Part shown: in pieces, positions 10,435 to 19,059 of the stretch
How positions within the stretch are numbered: position 1 is the stretch's first letter
How the letters are laid out: the number at the start of each line of letters is the position of its first letter
The notes under the pieces: model-generated
The model's input: the letters and a program-made list of their open reading frames with translations, nothing else
Database searches by the model: none
What the model was told of the DNA's origin: nothing
DNA from: Methylotenera sp.
Lineage (GTDB): Bacteria; Pseudomonadota; Gammaproteobacteria; Burkholderiales; Methylophilaceae
Assembly: GCF_029946165.1 (NCBI RefSeq)
Contig: NZ_JAQSDZ010000005.1
Span: 248,001-312,000, forward strand
Length of the DNA stretch: 64,000 nt
Direction: 5' to 3'
Program-made: the position numbers and the translations under genes

Positions 10435-11010
10435 ATGCAAACGCTAGACCATGATTTAACAGAACACTGTATTGATTCGCAGACCATTGCTTCAGGGGGC
10501 ATGCTCACGGTTAAACGTGATCAAGTACGTTTGCCAAATGGCCATACTAGTCAACGCGAATATGTAACGCATCCCGGCGCAGTATTGGTTATTCCCATTC
10601 TGCCTAATGGCAATATAGTGTTAGAAAAACAGTTTCGCTACCCCTTACATCAGGTCTTTATTGAGTTGCCCGCAGGTAAAATCGACGCGGGTGAAAATCC
10701 CTTAAATACTGGCAAGCGTGAGCTTGAAGAAGAAACAGGCTATACAGCAAGCCATTGGGTGAGCTTAGGCTGCCAGCATCCTTGTATTGGGTACTCCAAC
10801 GAAGTGATTCATACTTACTTAGCACATGGATTGATTGCTGGTGAGCATCTTCGCGATGATGATGAGTCTTTAATTGTTTATGAAGATACTTTAGTCAACT
10901 GTTTGAACATGATACATACGGGTGAAATCACCGATGGGAAAACCATTATTGCCCTGTTTCTGGCAGAGAAATATTTGGCGCTTAACCCTAATTTAATCCA
11001 GCCTGAATAG
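10435..11010 (+). CDS. Nudix hydrolase (ADP-ribose pyrophosphatase type)
   Basis: This Nudix-family enzyme probably hydrolyses ADP-ribose or a related nucleotide sugar to AMP plus a sugar phosphate. The protein has 191 residues. The Nudix box is complete, starting at GKIDAGENPLNTGKRELEEE near residue 80, and contains the metal-binding REXXEE core. The N-terminal strand region resembles ADP-ribose pyrophosphatases (NudF/YjhB-like). It lies 42 bp after ypfJ and 8 bp before the next gene, so it is likely cotranscribed. The exact substrate cannot be decided from sequence. Confidence 0.85.
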   Translation: MQTLDHDLTEHCIDSQTIASGGMLTVKRDQVRLPNGHTSQREYVTHPGAVLVIPILPNGNIVLEKQFRYPLHQVFIELPAGKIDAGENPLNTGKRELEEETGYTASHWVSLGCQHPCIGYSNEVIHTYLAHGLIAGEHLRDDDESLIVYEDTLVNCLNMIHTGEITDGKTIIALFLAEKYLALNPNLIQPE

Positions 11011-11018
11011 AAAAATCC

Positions 11019-11876
11019 ATGGCAAAAGTATTGATTGTTGGTTGTGGTGATTTAGGCGGTACGGTTGCTAAGCAGTTAGCGGCTATTGGCAATGAAGTAA
11101 CGGGCGTTAGACGGAGTAAAGTGGCCATTAGTGGCGTGAATATTATTCAGGCTGATATTACCGACGCTCATACTTTAGAGGTTCTTAATCCAATAAAGCC
11201 AGATATTCTTATCTATTGTGTGGCGGCAAATGGCCAATCAGATGAACAATATAAAGCACATTATGTCGATGGACTTCGTCATGTATTAGCTACGCAAGCT
11301 GAAAACAAAAACCTTAAACACGTATTTTTTGTTTCTAGCACGCGCGTATACGGGCAAAGAGCCGATGCACTTTTAGACGAGTCCATACCTGCGATAGCCG
11401 CAGACTTTGGTGGTGAGCGCTTGCTAGAAGCAGAGGCATTGTTAGATACGCTCCCTTGTAGTTCTACGGTCTTAAGGTTATCTGGTATTTATGGTGCGGG
11501 ACGTTTGCGTATGATTAACTTAGCGAAATCCCCACAAAATTGGCCCGCACAAAATAGTTGGACTAACCGAATTCACAAAGATGATGCGGCAGCATTTATG
11601 GTGTTTTTGGTACAAAATGTGTTGGCAAACAAGCATATTGCAACTTGCTATATCGTGGCTGATTCAAAACCTACTAGTCAATATGAAGTGTTAAGTTGGA
11701 TTGCAAATCAGATGCAAGCGAGAAATAACGTTACAGCGCCGACAATAGAAGGTGGTAAACGTTTGAGTAATCATTTAATGTTAAGCACTGGTTTTCAATT
11801 GCAATATCCCAATTATATGGCGGGTTATCAGGCTCTTTTGGTTGCGACTCACAATACGGGTTCTGATTTAGCATGA
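11019..11876 (+). CDS. NAD-dependent epimerase/dehydratase-like protein (YeeZ type)
   Basis: This is an atypical extended short-chain dehydrogenase/reductase of 285 residues. It begins with a dinucleotide-binding Rossmann motif, VLIVGCGDLGGTVAKQL. SSTRVYG at about residue 107 matches the active-site region of YeeZ-like epimerases, but the usual catalytic YxxxK lysine is not apparent, so activity is uncertain. Its stop overlaps the start of the lytic transglycosylase gene by 4 bp. The function is unknown beyond the family. Confidence 0.75.
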   Translation: MAKVLIVGCGDLGGTVAKQLAAIGNEVTGVRRSKVAISGVNIIQADITDAHTLEVLNPIKPDILIYCVAANGQSDEQYKAHYVDGLRHVLATQAENKNLKHVFFVSSTRVYGQRADALLDESIPAIAADFGGERLLEAEALLDTLPCSSTVLRLSGIYGAGRLRMINLAKSPQNWPAQNSWTNRIHKDDAAAFMVFLVQNVLANKHIATCYIVADSKPTSQYEVLSWIANQMQARNNVTAPTIEGGKRLSNHLMLSTGFQLQYPNYMAGYQALLVATHNTGSDLA

Positions 11877-13219
11877 GATTCTTAGCTATTTTTAATTTAT
11901 TTTTCTATGGTTTGTTTACAAGCCCAGCTTTTGCTCAAGAAGATTTCAATGTTTGGCTTAATGACTTGACACAGGAGGCTTTAAGCGTAGGCGTGACTGA
12001 AAAAACTGTTAGCGATGCCGTTAATCATATCGAAATATTACCCAATATTATTCAGCTTGATCGCGATCAGCCAGAGTTTGTTAGCCCGTTTCTTGATTAT
12101 TATCAGCGTCGTGTAAATGCATTAAAGATTAATGAAGGTCGCAAACTCCTTGTTCAACATGCCGATCTGCTGGATAGGGTCGAACAGCAATACGGCGTAC
12201 CAAAGGCCTTATTAGTAGCGTTTTGGGGAATGGAAAGTAATTATGGCCGCTATCAAGGCAATATTGATACCTTATCCGCCTTGGCTACCTTAGCATACGA
12301 TGGGCGACGCGCCAGTTTCTTTCGCAATCAACTCATCGATGCAATGCGTATGGTAGATGCTGGTAATGCTAATGTGGAGCAATTTATAGGTTCATGGGCC
12401 GGCGCTTTCGGCAATATGCAGTTTATGCCTACTACTTTTATTACTTATGCGGTTGATGGGGACGGTGATAAAAAAATAGATGTCGTCAACTCTTATGCTG
12501 ATGCGTTTGCATCAGCAGCCAATTATTTATCTCAAGTTGGTTGGAAAAATGGTCAACCTGCAATGCTAGAAGTGCAATTACCTGCAGATTTTGAATGGCA
12601 AAAGGCTCAATACACGTTAAGAAAACCTATAAGTGAGTGGCTTAAGTTAGGCGTAACTACTATGCAAGCAGGCAACCTATCTGCTGCAGGTGGATTGACA
12701 CAGGCTAGGAGTGCAAACATAAAAATAAAAACCAAAAAATATCAATCAAACATACATCAGATTAACTTTAAATCAAAAAAAACTACAGCCTCTATCGTTA
12801 GGGATCAGCCTGTTCGTGCGATAAAATCTACACTGCCTAATGTGTCAGGGCAGGCCGCTATTATCTTACCTCAAGGTTGGCGCGGCCCAGCTTTTATGGT
12901 GTTTGATAATTTTGATGCAGTCATGGATTGGAATCGCTCAATCAATTATGCGCTATCGGTTGTGCAATTAGCTAAACGCCTCAATGGTGAGCCGCATATA
13001 TTAGGCGGTCAATTTGCCGAGCTTGGCGCCTTATCATTTCAGCAAATGAAAGCATTGCAAGTTGAGCTAAATAATCATGGATTTGATGCTGGAGAGCCAG
13101 ATGGCTTTCCTGGGGTTCGTACGCAAGAAGCCGTGAGAGCTTTTCAGCTAACACAGCGCTTACCTGCAGATGGTTATGCCAGCCCAAATATTTTTAATTA
13201 TCTAAAGGCGGCGCAGTGA
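11873..13219 (+). CDS. Lytic murein transglycosylase (MltB family) with peptidoglycan-binding domain
   Basis: This enzyme cleaves peptidoglycan glycan strands in the periplasm, forming 1,6-anhydro-muramyl ends. The protein has 448 residues with a signal peptide of about 21 residues ending SPAFA-QE. The SLT/MltB-like catalytic domain has GMESNYGRYQG near residue 118 (catalytic Glu) and GAFGNMQFMPTTF near residue 182. A basic, Lys/Ser/Thr-rich segment at about residues 275-320 interrupts the domain. The C-terminal peptidoglycan-binding domain (about residues 385-445) has DGFPGVRTQEAVRAFQ. No lipobox is seen, so it is probably soluble. Confidence 0.9.
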   Translation: MRFLAIFNLFFYGLFTSPAFAQEDFNVWLNDLTQEALSVGVTEKTVSDAVNHIEILPNIIQLDRDQPEFVSPFLDYYQRRVNALKINEGRKLLVQHADLLDRVEQQYGVPKALLVAFWGMESNYGRYQGNIDTLSALATLAYDGRRASFFRNQLIDAMRMVDAGNANVEQFIGSWAGAFGNMQFMPTTFITYAVDGDGDKKIDVVNSYADAFASAANYLSQVGWKNGQPAMLEVQLPADFEWQKAQYTLRKPISEWLKLGVTTMQAGNLSAAGGLTQARSANIKIKTKKYQSNIHQINFKSKKTTASIVRDQPVRAIKSTLPNVSGQAAIILPQGWRGPAFMVFDNFDAVMDWNRSINYALSVVQLAKRLNGEPHILGGQFAELGALSFQQMKALQVELNNHGFDAGEPDGFPGVRTQEAVRAFQLTQRLPADGYASPNIFNYLKAAQ

Positions 13220-13300
13220 TAATATTAATCTAGAATTAAATGCATATTACCTATGATTTGTTATTTGCGCCAAAGTCCACAATCAGCTAAAATCGCGCTC

Positions 13301-13331
13301 TGTTTGAAATTACACAAAATGTGTTCAAACA
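13301..13331. repeat. Inverted repeat upstream of tRNA-Val
   Basis: TGTTTGAA (13301-13308) and TTCAAACA (13324-13331) form an 8-bp inverted repeat, with a smaller ACAC/GTGT pair inside. It lies between the transglycosylase gene and tRNA-Val and could be a weak terminator or processing hairpin. No T-run follows. Confidence 0.4.
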
Positions 13332-13346
13332 GATTGTTAAAATAAT

Positions 13347-13423
13347 AGGCGGTTAGCTCAGTTGGTTAGAGCGCTTGGTCGACATCCAAGAGGTCACCAG
13401 TTCGAATCTGGTACTGCCTACCA
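13347..13423 (+). tRNA. tRNA-Val(GAC)
   Basis: A complete 77-nt cloverleaf is seen. The acceptor stem is AGGCGGT/ACTGCCT with one wobble, and the D arm is GCTC/GAGC. The anticodon stem CTTGG/CCAAG encloses the loop TCGACAT, the T arm is ACCAG/CTGGT with loop TTCGAAT, and CCA is encoded. The anticodon is GAC (Val). The base at position 33 is C rather than the nearly universal U. Confidence 0.95.
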
Positions 13424-13430
13424 AATTTAA

Positions 13431-13458
13431 AGCCACTTCATGTTGAAGTGGCTTTTTT
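13431..13458 (+). terminator. Rho-independent terminator of tRNA-Val
   Basis: A perfect 10-bp stem AGCCACTTCA/TGAAGTGGCT with loop TGT is followed by six T residues. It begins 7 bp after the encoded CCA. Confidence 0.9.
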
Positions 13459-13563
13459 ATTTCTATCTTTCACTCACAATAGTTATCTCAATGCATGCGT
13501 TTTAATTCACGCAGATCATTAAGTTCTACTCTTATTAAGTCTATATAGCAATATCTAAAAAGT

Positions 13564-13626
13564 TGGTTGATATGACACGTGATGTGGTTGATATGGCACA
13601 CATAGTGGTTGTTAACAATCAATGCC
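13564..13626. repeat. Three 21-bp direct repeat units (TGGTTG iterons)
   Basis: Units start at 13564, 13585 and 13606. The first two share TGGTTGATATG(A/G)CAC. The third keeps TGGTTG and continues into the near-palindrome GGTTGTTAACAATC. The period of 21 bp is two helical turns, which suits cooperative binding of a regulator on one DNA face. The regulator is unknown. Confidence 0.75.
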
Positions 13627-13730
13627 TATCGGTAATCTATTGATTAGTTGTTGTTAATCATTATAAATAAACAAATTAAATCAATTGGTTGTAACTTATT
13701 GTGGTGGGTTAGGCTAATTTGGAACGCACA

Positions 13731-13766
13731 TTGCTAATAAATGAGGCTAAAAGTTTATAAACTTTT
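13731..13766 (+). promoter_or_regulatory. Candidate sigma-70 promoter with palindromic operator for the TonB receptor
   Basis: The -35 is TTGCTA (13731-13736) and the -10 is TTATAA (13755-13760), with an 18-bp spacer. The -10 lies inside a perfect 18-bp palindrome, AAAAGTTTATAAACTTTT (13749-13766), which could be an operator. The predicted start fits the ribosome-binding site at 13783. Confidence 0.45.
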
Positions 13767-13795
13767 TTCTAGTCATGATATTGGAGTGTATTTTA

Positions 13796-16009
13796 ATGAT
13801 AAAAAATCTTAATCGAAAAAAAAGCGCGATTGCAGTCGTAGTCGCATGTTCTGTGATGACCACATTTTCTTATGCAGAAGAGTCAATCATATTAGACAAA
13901 GTGGAAGTTACAGGTATTTTGCCTGAGAAGTTGGAAGCTGTACCTGGTTCATTTGATGTTGTTACAGAAAAGGAGTTAGAAGCTCGTCGTCCATTTTCTA
14001 TTACTGAGGCTTTAAATAATGTGCCTGGTATAAACGTTGTCGGCGAAGATACATTCGGTCTTGGTTTAAACATCGGTATCCGAGGTATGGATCCTCGTCG
14101 CACGTCACGTACGCTGTTGCTTGAAGATGGCATGCCATTGTTCTTAGCACCTTATGGTGACCCCTCTGCGCATTATTCAACACCATTAGATCGTGTTAGC
14201 CGCATTGAAGTGGTTAAAGGTTCAGGCCAAGTACTTTATGGCCCACAAACCGTCGGCGGTATGATTAACTTTGTCACTAAACCAGTGCCTAAAGATGGTT
14301 TTGCAGGTAGCGTATCCGCAGTGGGTGGTAATAACGACTTTTATGGCTTACATGCCAATGTCGGTTATGGCACAGAGCTAGGCGGCATCATGATGGATGC
14401 GATTAAAAAACAAGGTGATGGTATTCGTAACAATCATGAGTTTGATGTAGAAGAATACACATTGAAGGGGCAGTTGAATATCACTGATCGACAAACCCTA
14501 ATTGCGAAAGTTGGCTACTACAAAGAGGAGTCTCATGTTTCTGAAACCGGCTTAGGTGAGGTGGACTATGCAAGAGATAAATTCCAAGCACCATCAGGCA
14601 AGAATGACTTCTTCTCACATGAGCGTAAATCAGCACAGCTACAACATATTTTCCAAATTGATGACAAAATGAAGTTATCAACGCAAGCCTACTACGCAGA
14701 CTCATACCGTAGTTCGTTTCGCCAGACCGATGCGCCTGGTGGCTATGACGATGACGAAGCAGGCGAATCTACTGGTGTGACCGTGATGGATAGATGTAGT
14801 GGCTTAACGCTGACAGAAACAACAGCAGAACAGTGTGGTGGTCGTCATCGCCCAAGAAGCTACAATTATTGGGGGATCGAACCACGATTAGACGTAAGCC
14901 ATAATTTATTTGGGGTCGATAGTGATGCTGTACTTGGCTTCCGTTACCATGAAGAAGACATTAGAAGAAGACAGTTCCGTGGTGCTGACCCAAGATTTCA
15001 AAGTCTACCTTATGCGCAAGCCAACTCTTTATCACGTGAGGATATCGGCATCAAGGTTGAGGCTAAATCTTACTACGCACAAAACACGTTTCATGTGAAC
15101 GACTGGGCGATTACCCCTGGCGTGCGTGTTGAAGATATTCAGATTAAGACCGATGTGCGTCGCGCCGATGGGCAAGTACAAAATAATCCTGAATCAAAAC
15201 TAACCAACAATCAAACAGAAGTGTTACCAGGTTTTGGTGTGGCTTGGAATGGCATTGCTAATACCACGTTCTTTGGCGGTGTGCATAAAGGCTTTGCACC
15301 GCCACGCCCTGATCGTGACTTGCGTGCTGATGGTGCGAATACAGCTGTTGTAGATAAAACCAAACCAGAAACCAGCACTAACTGGGAAATTGGTGTGCGT
15401 TCAAGCTTCTTCAAAGGCGTAAACTTCTCCTCAACTTTGTTCCATACCAAATTTGATGACATTGTGGTGAATAACGGCTCAGGTGAGTTTGTGAATGGTG
15501 GCGAGTCTGAGATGTCTGGCCTAGAGTTTGGTGGACGTGTAAATTTCGGTACGATTTACAATACAGCGCATAATATTTATGTGTTGGGTTCTTACACCAA
15601 TACATTCACTGCAAAGTTTAAGAAAGATGGTCCTGATGTTGACAGTGGCATTATCAGTGGTGATCGTTTACCTTACGCGCCACGTCATTTAGCATCGATT
15701 AGCGTAGGTTACCAACACCCAGTAGGGTTAGACGCACGTATCGGTGCTACTTATATCAGCAAACAAGAAGTAGATGCTTTTGCAAGAGTGCTTGATCCAG
15801 TGGATGCTGCATTGTCTGGTTTGGCTGGTGATGTTCCATCTTACACATTGTTTAATGCTTCTGCGAATTTCAAACCAGTGGGGTCTAAAGCGACTTACTT
15901 CGTTAGTGGTTACAACTTAACTGATCGTGAATACTTAGCAAGCCGTGTAGATGGCATGTCTGTTGGTCGTGGTCGTCAGGTGTTTGGGGGTATTCGCTAT
16001 GACTTCTAA
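13796..16009 (+). CDS. TonB-dependent outer-membrane receptor (FecA-like siderophore type)
   Basis: This gated outer-membrane barrel imports a ferric chelate or similar ligand using TonB-ExbBD energy. I choose the ATG at 13796 (737 residues) over one 21 bp upstream because GGAG at 13783-13786 is well placed. A signal peptide ends near SYA-EES. The plug domain runs over about residues 35-150, with RPFSITEALNNVPGINV and RIEVVKGSGQVLYGPQTVGG. A 22-strand barrel ends in the typical terminal Phe (GIRYDF). The sequence resembles ferric-citrate receptors but lacks the N-terminal signalling (STN) domain, and no FecIR pair is next to it. The ligand is unknown. Confidence 0.88.
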   Translation: MIKNLNRKKSAIAVVVACSVMTTFSYAEESIILDKVEVTGILPEKLEAVPGSFDVVTEKELEARRPFSITEALNNVPGINVVGEDTFGLGLNIGIRGMDPRRTSRTLLLEDGMPLFLAPYGDPSAHYSTPLDRVSRIEVVKGSGQVLYGPQTVGGMINFVTKPVPKDGFAGSVSAVGGNNDFYGLHANVGYGTELGGIMMDAIKKQGDGIRNNHEFDVEEYTLKGQLNITDRQTLIAKVGYYKEESHVSETGLGEVDYARDKFQAPSGKNDFFSHERKSAQLQHIFQIDDKMKLSTQAYYADSYRSSFRQTDAPGGYDDDEAGESTGVTVMDRCSGLTLTETTAEQCGGRHRPRSYNYWGIEPRLDVSHNLFGVDSDAVLGFRYHEEDIRRRQFRGADPRFQSLPYAQANSLSREDIGIKVEAKSYYAQNTFHVNDWAITPGVRVEDIQIKTDVRRADGQVQNNPESKLTNNQTEVLPGFGVAWNGIANTTFFGGVHKGFAPPRPDRDLRADGANTAVVDKTKPETSTNWEIGVRSSFFKGVNFSSTLFHTKFDDIVVNNGSGEFVNGGESEMSGLEFGGRVNFGTIYNTAHNIYVLGSYTNTFTAKFKKDGPDVDSGIISGDRLPYAPRHLASISVGYQHPVGLDARIGATYISKQEVDAFARVLDPVDAALSGLAGDVPSYTLFNASANFKPVGSKATYFVSGYNLTDREYLASRVDGMSVGRGRQVFGGIRYDF

Positions 16010-16060
16010 CTAAGTTTTTGCTTACTTTTCAGTAATGTAAGGTAATCAAGTGGTTAATTT

Positions 16061-16096
16061 AAACGAGCTTTATCTGCAAGGATGGGCTCGTTTTTA
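16061..16096 (+). terminator. Rho-independent terminator after the TonB receptor
   Basis: The stem AAACGAGC (16061-16068) / GCTCGTTT (16086-16093) with a 17-nt loop is followed by a T-run. It is located about 50 bp after the receptor stop codon. Confidence 0.75.
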
Positions 16097-16164
16097 TTTG
16101 GTATCAGTATTCATATGCATAAATATTAAACAAGTTTTAGCTTATTAATACAGTGTACGATAAA

Positions 16165-16194
16165 TTGCAGTCTTTTATGTTGCTGTGCGATAAT
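16165..16194 (+). promoter_or_regulatory. Candidate promoter of thrS
   Basis: The -35 is TTGCAG (16165-16170) and the -10 is GATAAT (16189-16194), with an 18-bp spacer and a TG extended -10 (TGCGATAAT). Transcription would start near 16201, giving a leader of about 60 nt that contains the hairpin at 16221-16240. Confidence 0.55.
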
Positions 16195-16220
16195 TCTAAT
16201 CTTTGTACCTTATGTCACTC

Positions 16221-16240
16221 AAAAGCCGCTTGCGGCTTTT
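16221..16240 (+). promoter_or_regulatory. Leader hairpin immediately upstream of thrS (possible attenuator/operator)
   Basis: AAAAGCCGC (16221-16229) and GCGGCTTTT (16232-16240) form a perfect 9-bp inverted repeat. The run of T is short and the thrS ATG lies only 20 bp downstream. It is inside the presumed thrS leader RNA, so it may attenuate transcription or control translation. Confidence 0.55.
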
Positions 16241-16259
16241 ATGTTTTAGAGAGAATTGT

Positions 16260-18167
16260 ATGCCAGTCATTCGCCTGCCCGATGGGTCGCAACGTAGTTT
16301 TGATCAGCCAGTTACTGTGGCTGAGGTCGCCATGAATATCGGTGCTGGTTTAGCCAAAGCCGCATTGGCAGGTAAAGTGAACGATAAGCTCGTGGATACC
16401 AGCTATTTGATCGAGGTTGATAGTGACTTAGCTATTATTACCGACAAAAATCCAGAAGGCTTGGATGTGATTCGTCACTCAGCCGCACATTTGTTGGCAT
16501 ATGCTGTTAAAGAGCTGTTTCCTGATGCGCAAGTGACGATAGGGCCTGTGATTGACAATGGTTTTTATTATGATTTTTCATACAAACGCCCATTTGCGCC
16601 AGAGGATTTAATTGCCATTGAAAAGAAAATGGCTGAACTTGCGAAAAAAGATGAGCCTGTTACAAGGAAAGTGCTGCCTCGCGATGAAGCCGTGGCTTAT
16701 TTCAAAAGCATAGGTGAACAATATAAAGCTGAGTTGATTGAATCTATTCCTGCTGGTGAGGATGTTTCACTCTATACAGAAGGAAGTTTTACCGATTTAT
16801 GTCGTGGTCCGCATGTGCCAAGCACAGGTAAGATTAAATCATTCAAGCTAATGAAACTGGCTGGTGCTTACTGGCGAGGTGACAGCAATAACGAGATGTT
16901 GCAGCGCATTTACGGTACGGCTTGGCGTAATAAAGAAGAGCTTGAAGCGTACTTGTTCCAACTGGAAGAAGCTGAAAAGCGAGACCATCGCAAATTAGGC
17001 AAACAACTTGATTACTTCCACATGCAGGATGATGCACCAGGAATGGTGTTCTGGCATCCGCGTGGTTGGAGCATTTGGCAAGAAGTTGAGCAATATATGC
17101 GCAAAATGTTCCGCGATTACAACTATCAAGAAGTGCGCACGCCTACCATTATGGATAGGACTTTGTGGGAGAAGTCGGGACATTGGCAGAATTACCGCGA
17201 AGGTATGTTTGTCACTTCGTCTGAAAGCCGTGATTACGCAGTTAAGCCTATGAATTGCCCGGGACACGTGCAGATTTTCAATAGCAGTTTACATAGCTAT
17301 CGCGATTTACCATTACGTTTGGCTGAGTTTGGCTCATGTCATCGTAATGAACCATCAGGATCGCTACACGGCTTGATGCGAGTACGTGGCTTTACGCAAG
17401 ATGATGCACATATATTCTGTACTGAAGAGCAGGTTGAGGCAGAAGTTGCTGATTTTATTAAGATGTTATACAAAGCTTATGGTGACTTTGGTTTTAATGA
17501 CGTATTAGTGAAATTATCTACTCGCCCTGAAAAACGCATCGGTACAGATGCTGATTGGGATAAAGCAGAAACGTCGCTTGCAAATGCGCTTAAATTAAAC
17601 AACCTAGATTTTGAATATCAGCCAGGAGAGGGCGCATTTTATGGCCCTAAGATTGAATTCACCCTTAAGGATTCATTAGGTCGTTTGTGGCAATGCGGTA
17701 CGATTCAGTTGGACCCTAATTTGCCGGAGCGCTTGGGGGCTGAATATGTTGCCGAAGATAATAGCCGTAAACATCCTGTGATGTTGCATCGCGCTATCGT
17801 TGGCTCTATGGAGCGTTTCATTGGTATTCTGATTGAAAACTATGCAGGCGCAATGCCACTTTGGTTAGCACCTATACAAGTGATGGTGCTCAATATCTCT
17901 GAAAATCAAGCGGATTATGTGCGTCAAGTAGTTGAAATGCTAAAGAAAAATGGCATTAGATGCGAATTTGACTTGAGAAATGAGAAGATAACCTATAAAA
18001 TACGCGAACATTCGATGCAGAAAATGCCTTACTTGCTAGTTGCAGGTGAGCGTGAGATGCAAACGGGACATGTAGCCGTGCGTACCAGAAAAGGCGAAGA
18101 CTTAGGTTCTATGCCGATTGAAGCGCTTATTGAGCGCTTAAAAGCAGAGATTGAAGCTAAGGCTTAA
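16260..18167 (+). CDS. thrS: Threonyl-tRNA synthetase
   Basis: ThrS charges tRNA-Thr and edits misacylated Ser-tRNA. The start [11 protein letters not shown] at 16260 matches the family; an upstream in-frame ATG at 16203 would add 19 residues reading through the leader hairpin and is rejected. The protein has 635 residues. The order is TGS domain (1-60), editing domain with [11 protein letters not shown] near residue 73, the class II catalytic core with the zinc-ligand region MNCPGH near residue 331, and the C-terminal anticodon-binding domain. It is the first gene of the thrS-infC-rpmI-rplT-pheST-ihfA cluster, an order conserved in many proteobacteria. Confidence 0.97.
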   Translation: MPVIRLPDGSQRSFDQPVTVAEVAMNIGAGLAKAALAGKVNDKLVDTSYLIEVDSDLAIITDKNPEGLDVIRHSAAHLLAYAVKELFPDAQVTIGPVIDNGFYYDFSYKRPFAPEDLIAIEKKMAELAKKDEPVTRKVLPRDEAVAYFKSIGEQYKAELIESIPAGEDVSLYTEGSFTDLCRGPHVPSTGKIKSFKLMKLAGAYWRGDSNNEMLQRIYGTAWRNKEELEAYLFQLEEAEKRDHRKLGKQLDYFHMQDDAPGMVFWHPRGWSIWQEVEQYMRKMFRDYNYQEVRTPTIMDRTLWEKSGHWQNYREGMFVTSSESRDYAVKPMNCPGHVQIFNSSLHSYRDLPLRLAEFGSCHRNEPSGSLHGLMRVRGFTQDDAHIFCTEEQVEAEVADFIKMLYKAYGDFGFNDVLVKLSTRPEKRIGTDADWDKAETSLANALKLNNLDFEYQPGEGAFYGPKIEFTLKDSLGRLWQCGTIQLDPNLPERLGAEYVAEDNSRKHPVMLHRAIVGSMERFIGILIENYAGAMPLWLAPIQVMVLNISENQADYVRQVVEMLKKNGIRCEFDLRNEKITYKIREHSMQKMPYLLVAGEREMQTGHVAVRTRKGEDLGSMPIEALIERLKAEIEAKA

Positions 18168-18244
18168 GCCTACTGAAAGCAATTTAAAATTCGCTTTCAG
18201 TTGATTTCTGAAAATGCGCGGCTTAACTATTTGGAGAATTTGAT

Positions 18245-18769
18245 ATAGCACAGGACAAAGAAACACGAATTAATGGCGATATTACAGGGTCGCAAGTTCG
18301 TTTGGTGGGCATTGAAGGCGAGCCTTTGGGTATAGTAACGTTAGCTGAGGCTTTTGCAAAAGCTGAAGAGGCTGATATTGACCTAGTGGAAATTGCACCC
18401 AATGCGGTGCCACCAGTGTGCAGGTTGATGGATTACGGCAAATTTAGATATGCCGAAAGCAAGAAGCAGCACGAAGTTAAGCTTAAACAAAAGCAAGTGC
18501 AAGTAAAAGAAATTAAGTTTCGCCCTGGTACAGATGATGGCGATTATGCAATTAAAGTGCGTAATATTATTCGTTTTATTGAAGATGGTGATAAAGCGAA
18601 AATTACCCTGCGTTTTAGAGGTCGTGAGATTACCCACCAAGAGTTCGGTCTAGCCTTACTTAGACGTGTAGAAGCAGATACAAAAGAAGTGGCGCTAGTT
18701 GAGCAGTTTCCAAAAATGGAAGGTCGCCAAATGGTGATGGTATTGGGCCCACATAAAAAAATTAAGTAG
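18245..18769 (+). CDS. infC: Translation initiation factor IF-3, apparent ATA start
   Basis: IF-3 binds the 30S subunit, prevents premature joining and rejects non-canonical start codons. No ATG, GTG or TTG precedes the conserved N-terminus. The frame is open only back to 18227, and GGAG at 18233-18236 lies 8 nt before ATA at 18245, giving (M)[19 protein letters not shown]. That yields 174 residues, matching the family length. An in-frame TTG at 18302 would delete the conserved N-terminus and has no ribosome-binding site. In E. coli infC begins with AUU and IF-3 represses its own synthesis through that codon; ATA would allow the same logic. The N domain, linker and C domain are all present. 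Confidence 0.93.
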   Translation: MAQDKETRINGDITGSQVRLVGIEGEPLGIVTLAEAFAKAEEADIDLVEIAPNAVPPVCRLMDYGKFRYAESKKQHEVKLKQKQVQVKEIKFRPGTDDGDYAIKVRNIIRFIEDGDKAKITLRFRGREITHQEFGLALLRRVEADTKEVALVEQFPKMEGRQMVMVLGPHKKIK

Positions 18770-18792
18770 TAAAAAAGATGTAGTAAACCCTG

Positions 18793-18826
18793 GAGTGATA
18801 CGGCTTAACGGCATGCCTAAGCACTC
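18793..18826 (+). promoter_or_regulatory. Structured infC-rpmI intergenic leader (candidate L20 operator)
   Basis: Nested arms GAGTG (18793-18797)/CACTC (18822-18826), CTTA (18804-18807)/TAAG (18818-18821) and GG/CC can fold into one stem in the 82-bp gap before rpmI. In E. coli, L20 represses rpmI-rplT translation by binding structured RNA near this position. The match here is positional and structural, not proven. Confidence 0.35.
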
Positions 18827-18851
18827 ATAACTTAAGTTCAAGGAGAACAAA

Positions 18852-19049
18852 ATGCCAAAAATGAAAACCAAGAGCGGTGCTAAAAAGCGCTTCAAATTCT
18901 TGGGTAACGGTAAAGTGAAACGTACTCATTCTCACCTACGCCATATCCTTACAAAAAAGACCACCAAGCAAAAGCGTAAACTACGCGGCACGGCGATCAT
19001 CTCACCAACAGACGTCAAACGCGTTCGCGCAATGATGCCAACACGATAA
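18852..19049 (+). CDS. rpmI: 50S ribosomal protein L35
   Basis: L35 is a small basic protein of the large ribosomal subunit, 65 residues. It begins [15 protein letters not shown], the family signature, and contains many Lys and Arg residues throughout. AGGAG lies 7 bp before the ATG. It sits between infC and rplT with an 82-bp structured upstream gap, consistent with the conserved IF3-L35-L20 operon. Confidence 0.98.
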   Translation: MPKMKTKSGAKKRFKFLGNGKVKRTHSHLRHILTKKTTKQKRKLRGTAIISPTDVKRVRAMMPTR

Positions 19050-19059
19050 GGAGACCGAT

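Larger units (their letters stand above)
13459..13795 (+). other. Control region of the TonB-dependent receptor (no gene)
   Basis: No coding gene is seen. The AT-rich region holds three TGGTTG copies at exact 21-bp spacing (13564, 13585, 13606) and a TGATTA/TAATCA inverted repeat near 13641-13660. It also has a candidate promoter at 13731-13760 and an 18-bp palindrome over its -10. TAATCATTAT at 13655-13664 matches one half of the Fur consensus. Iron or other metal control is therefore possible but weakly supported. Confidence 0.6.

Noticed and set aside
13655-13664. Fur box upstream of the TonB receptor
   Set aside because: Only one half (TAATCATTAT) matches well; the other half does not, so I do not list it as a site.
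16203-16259. Longer ThrS N-terminus from the ATG at 16203
   Set aside because: It would encode 19 extra residues through the leader hairpin and does not match the conserved MPVIRLPDG start.
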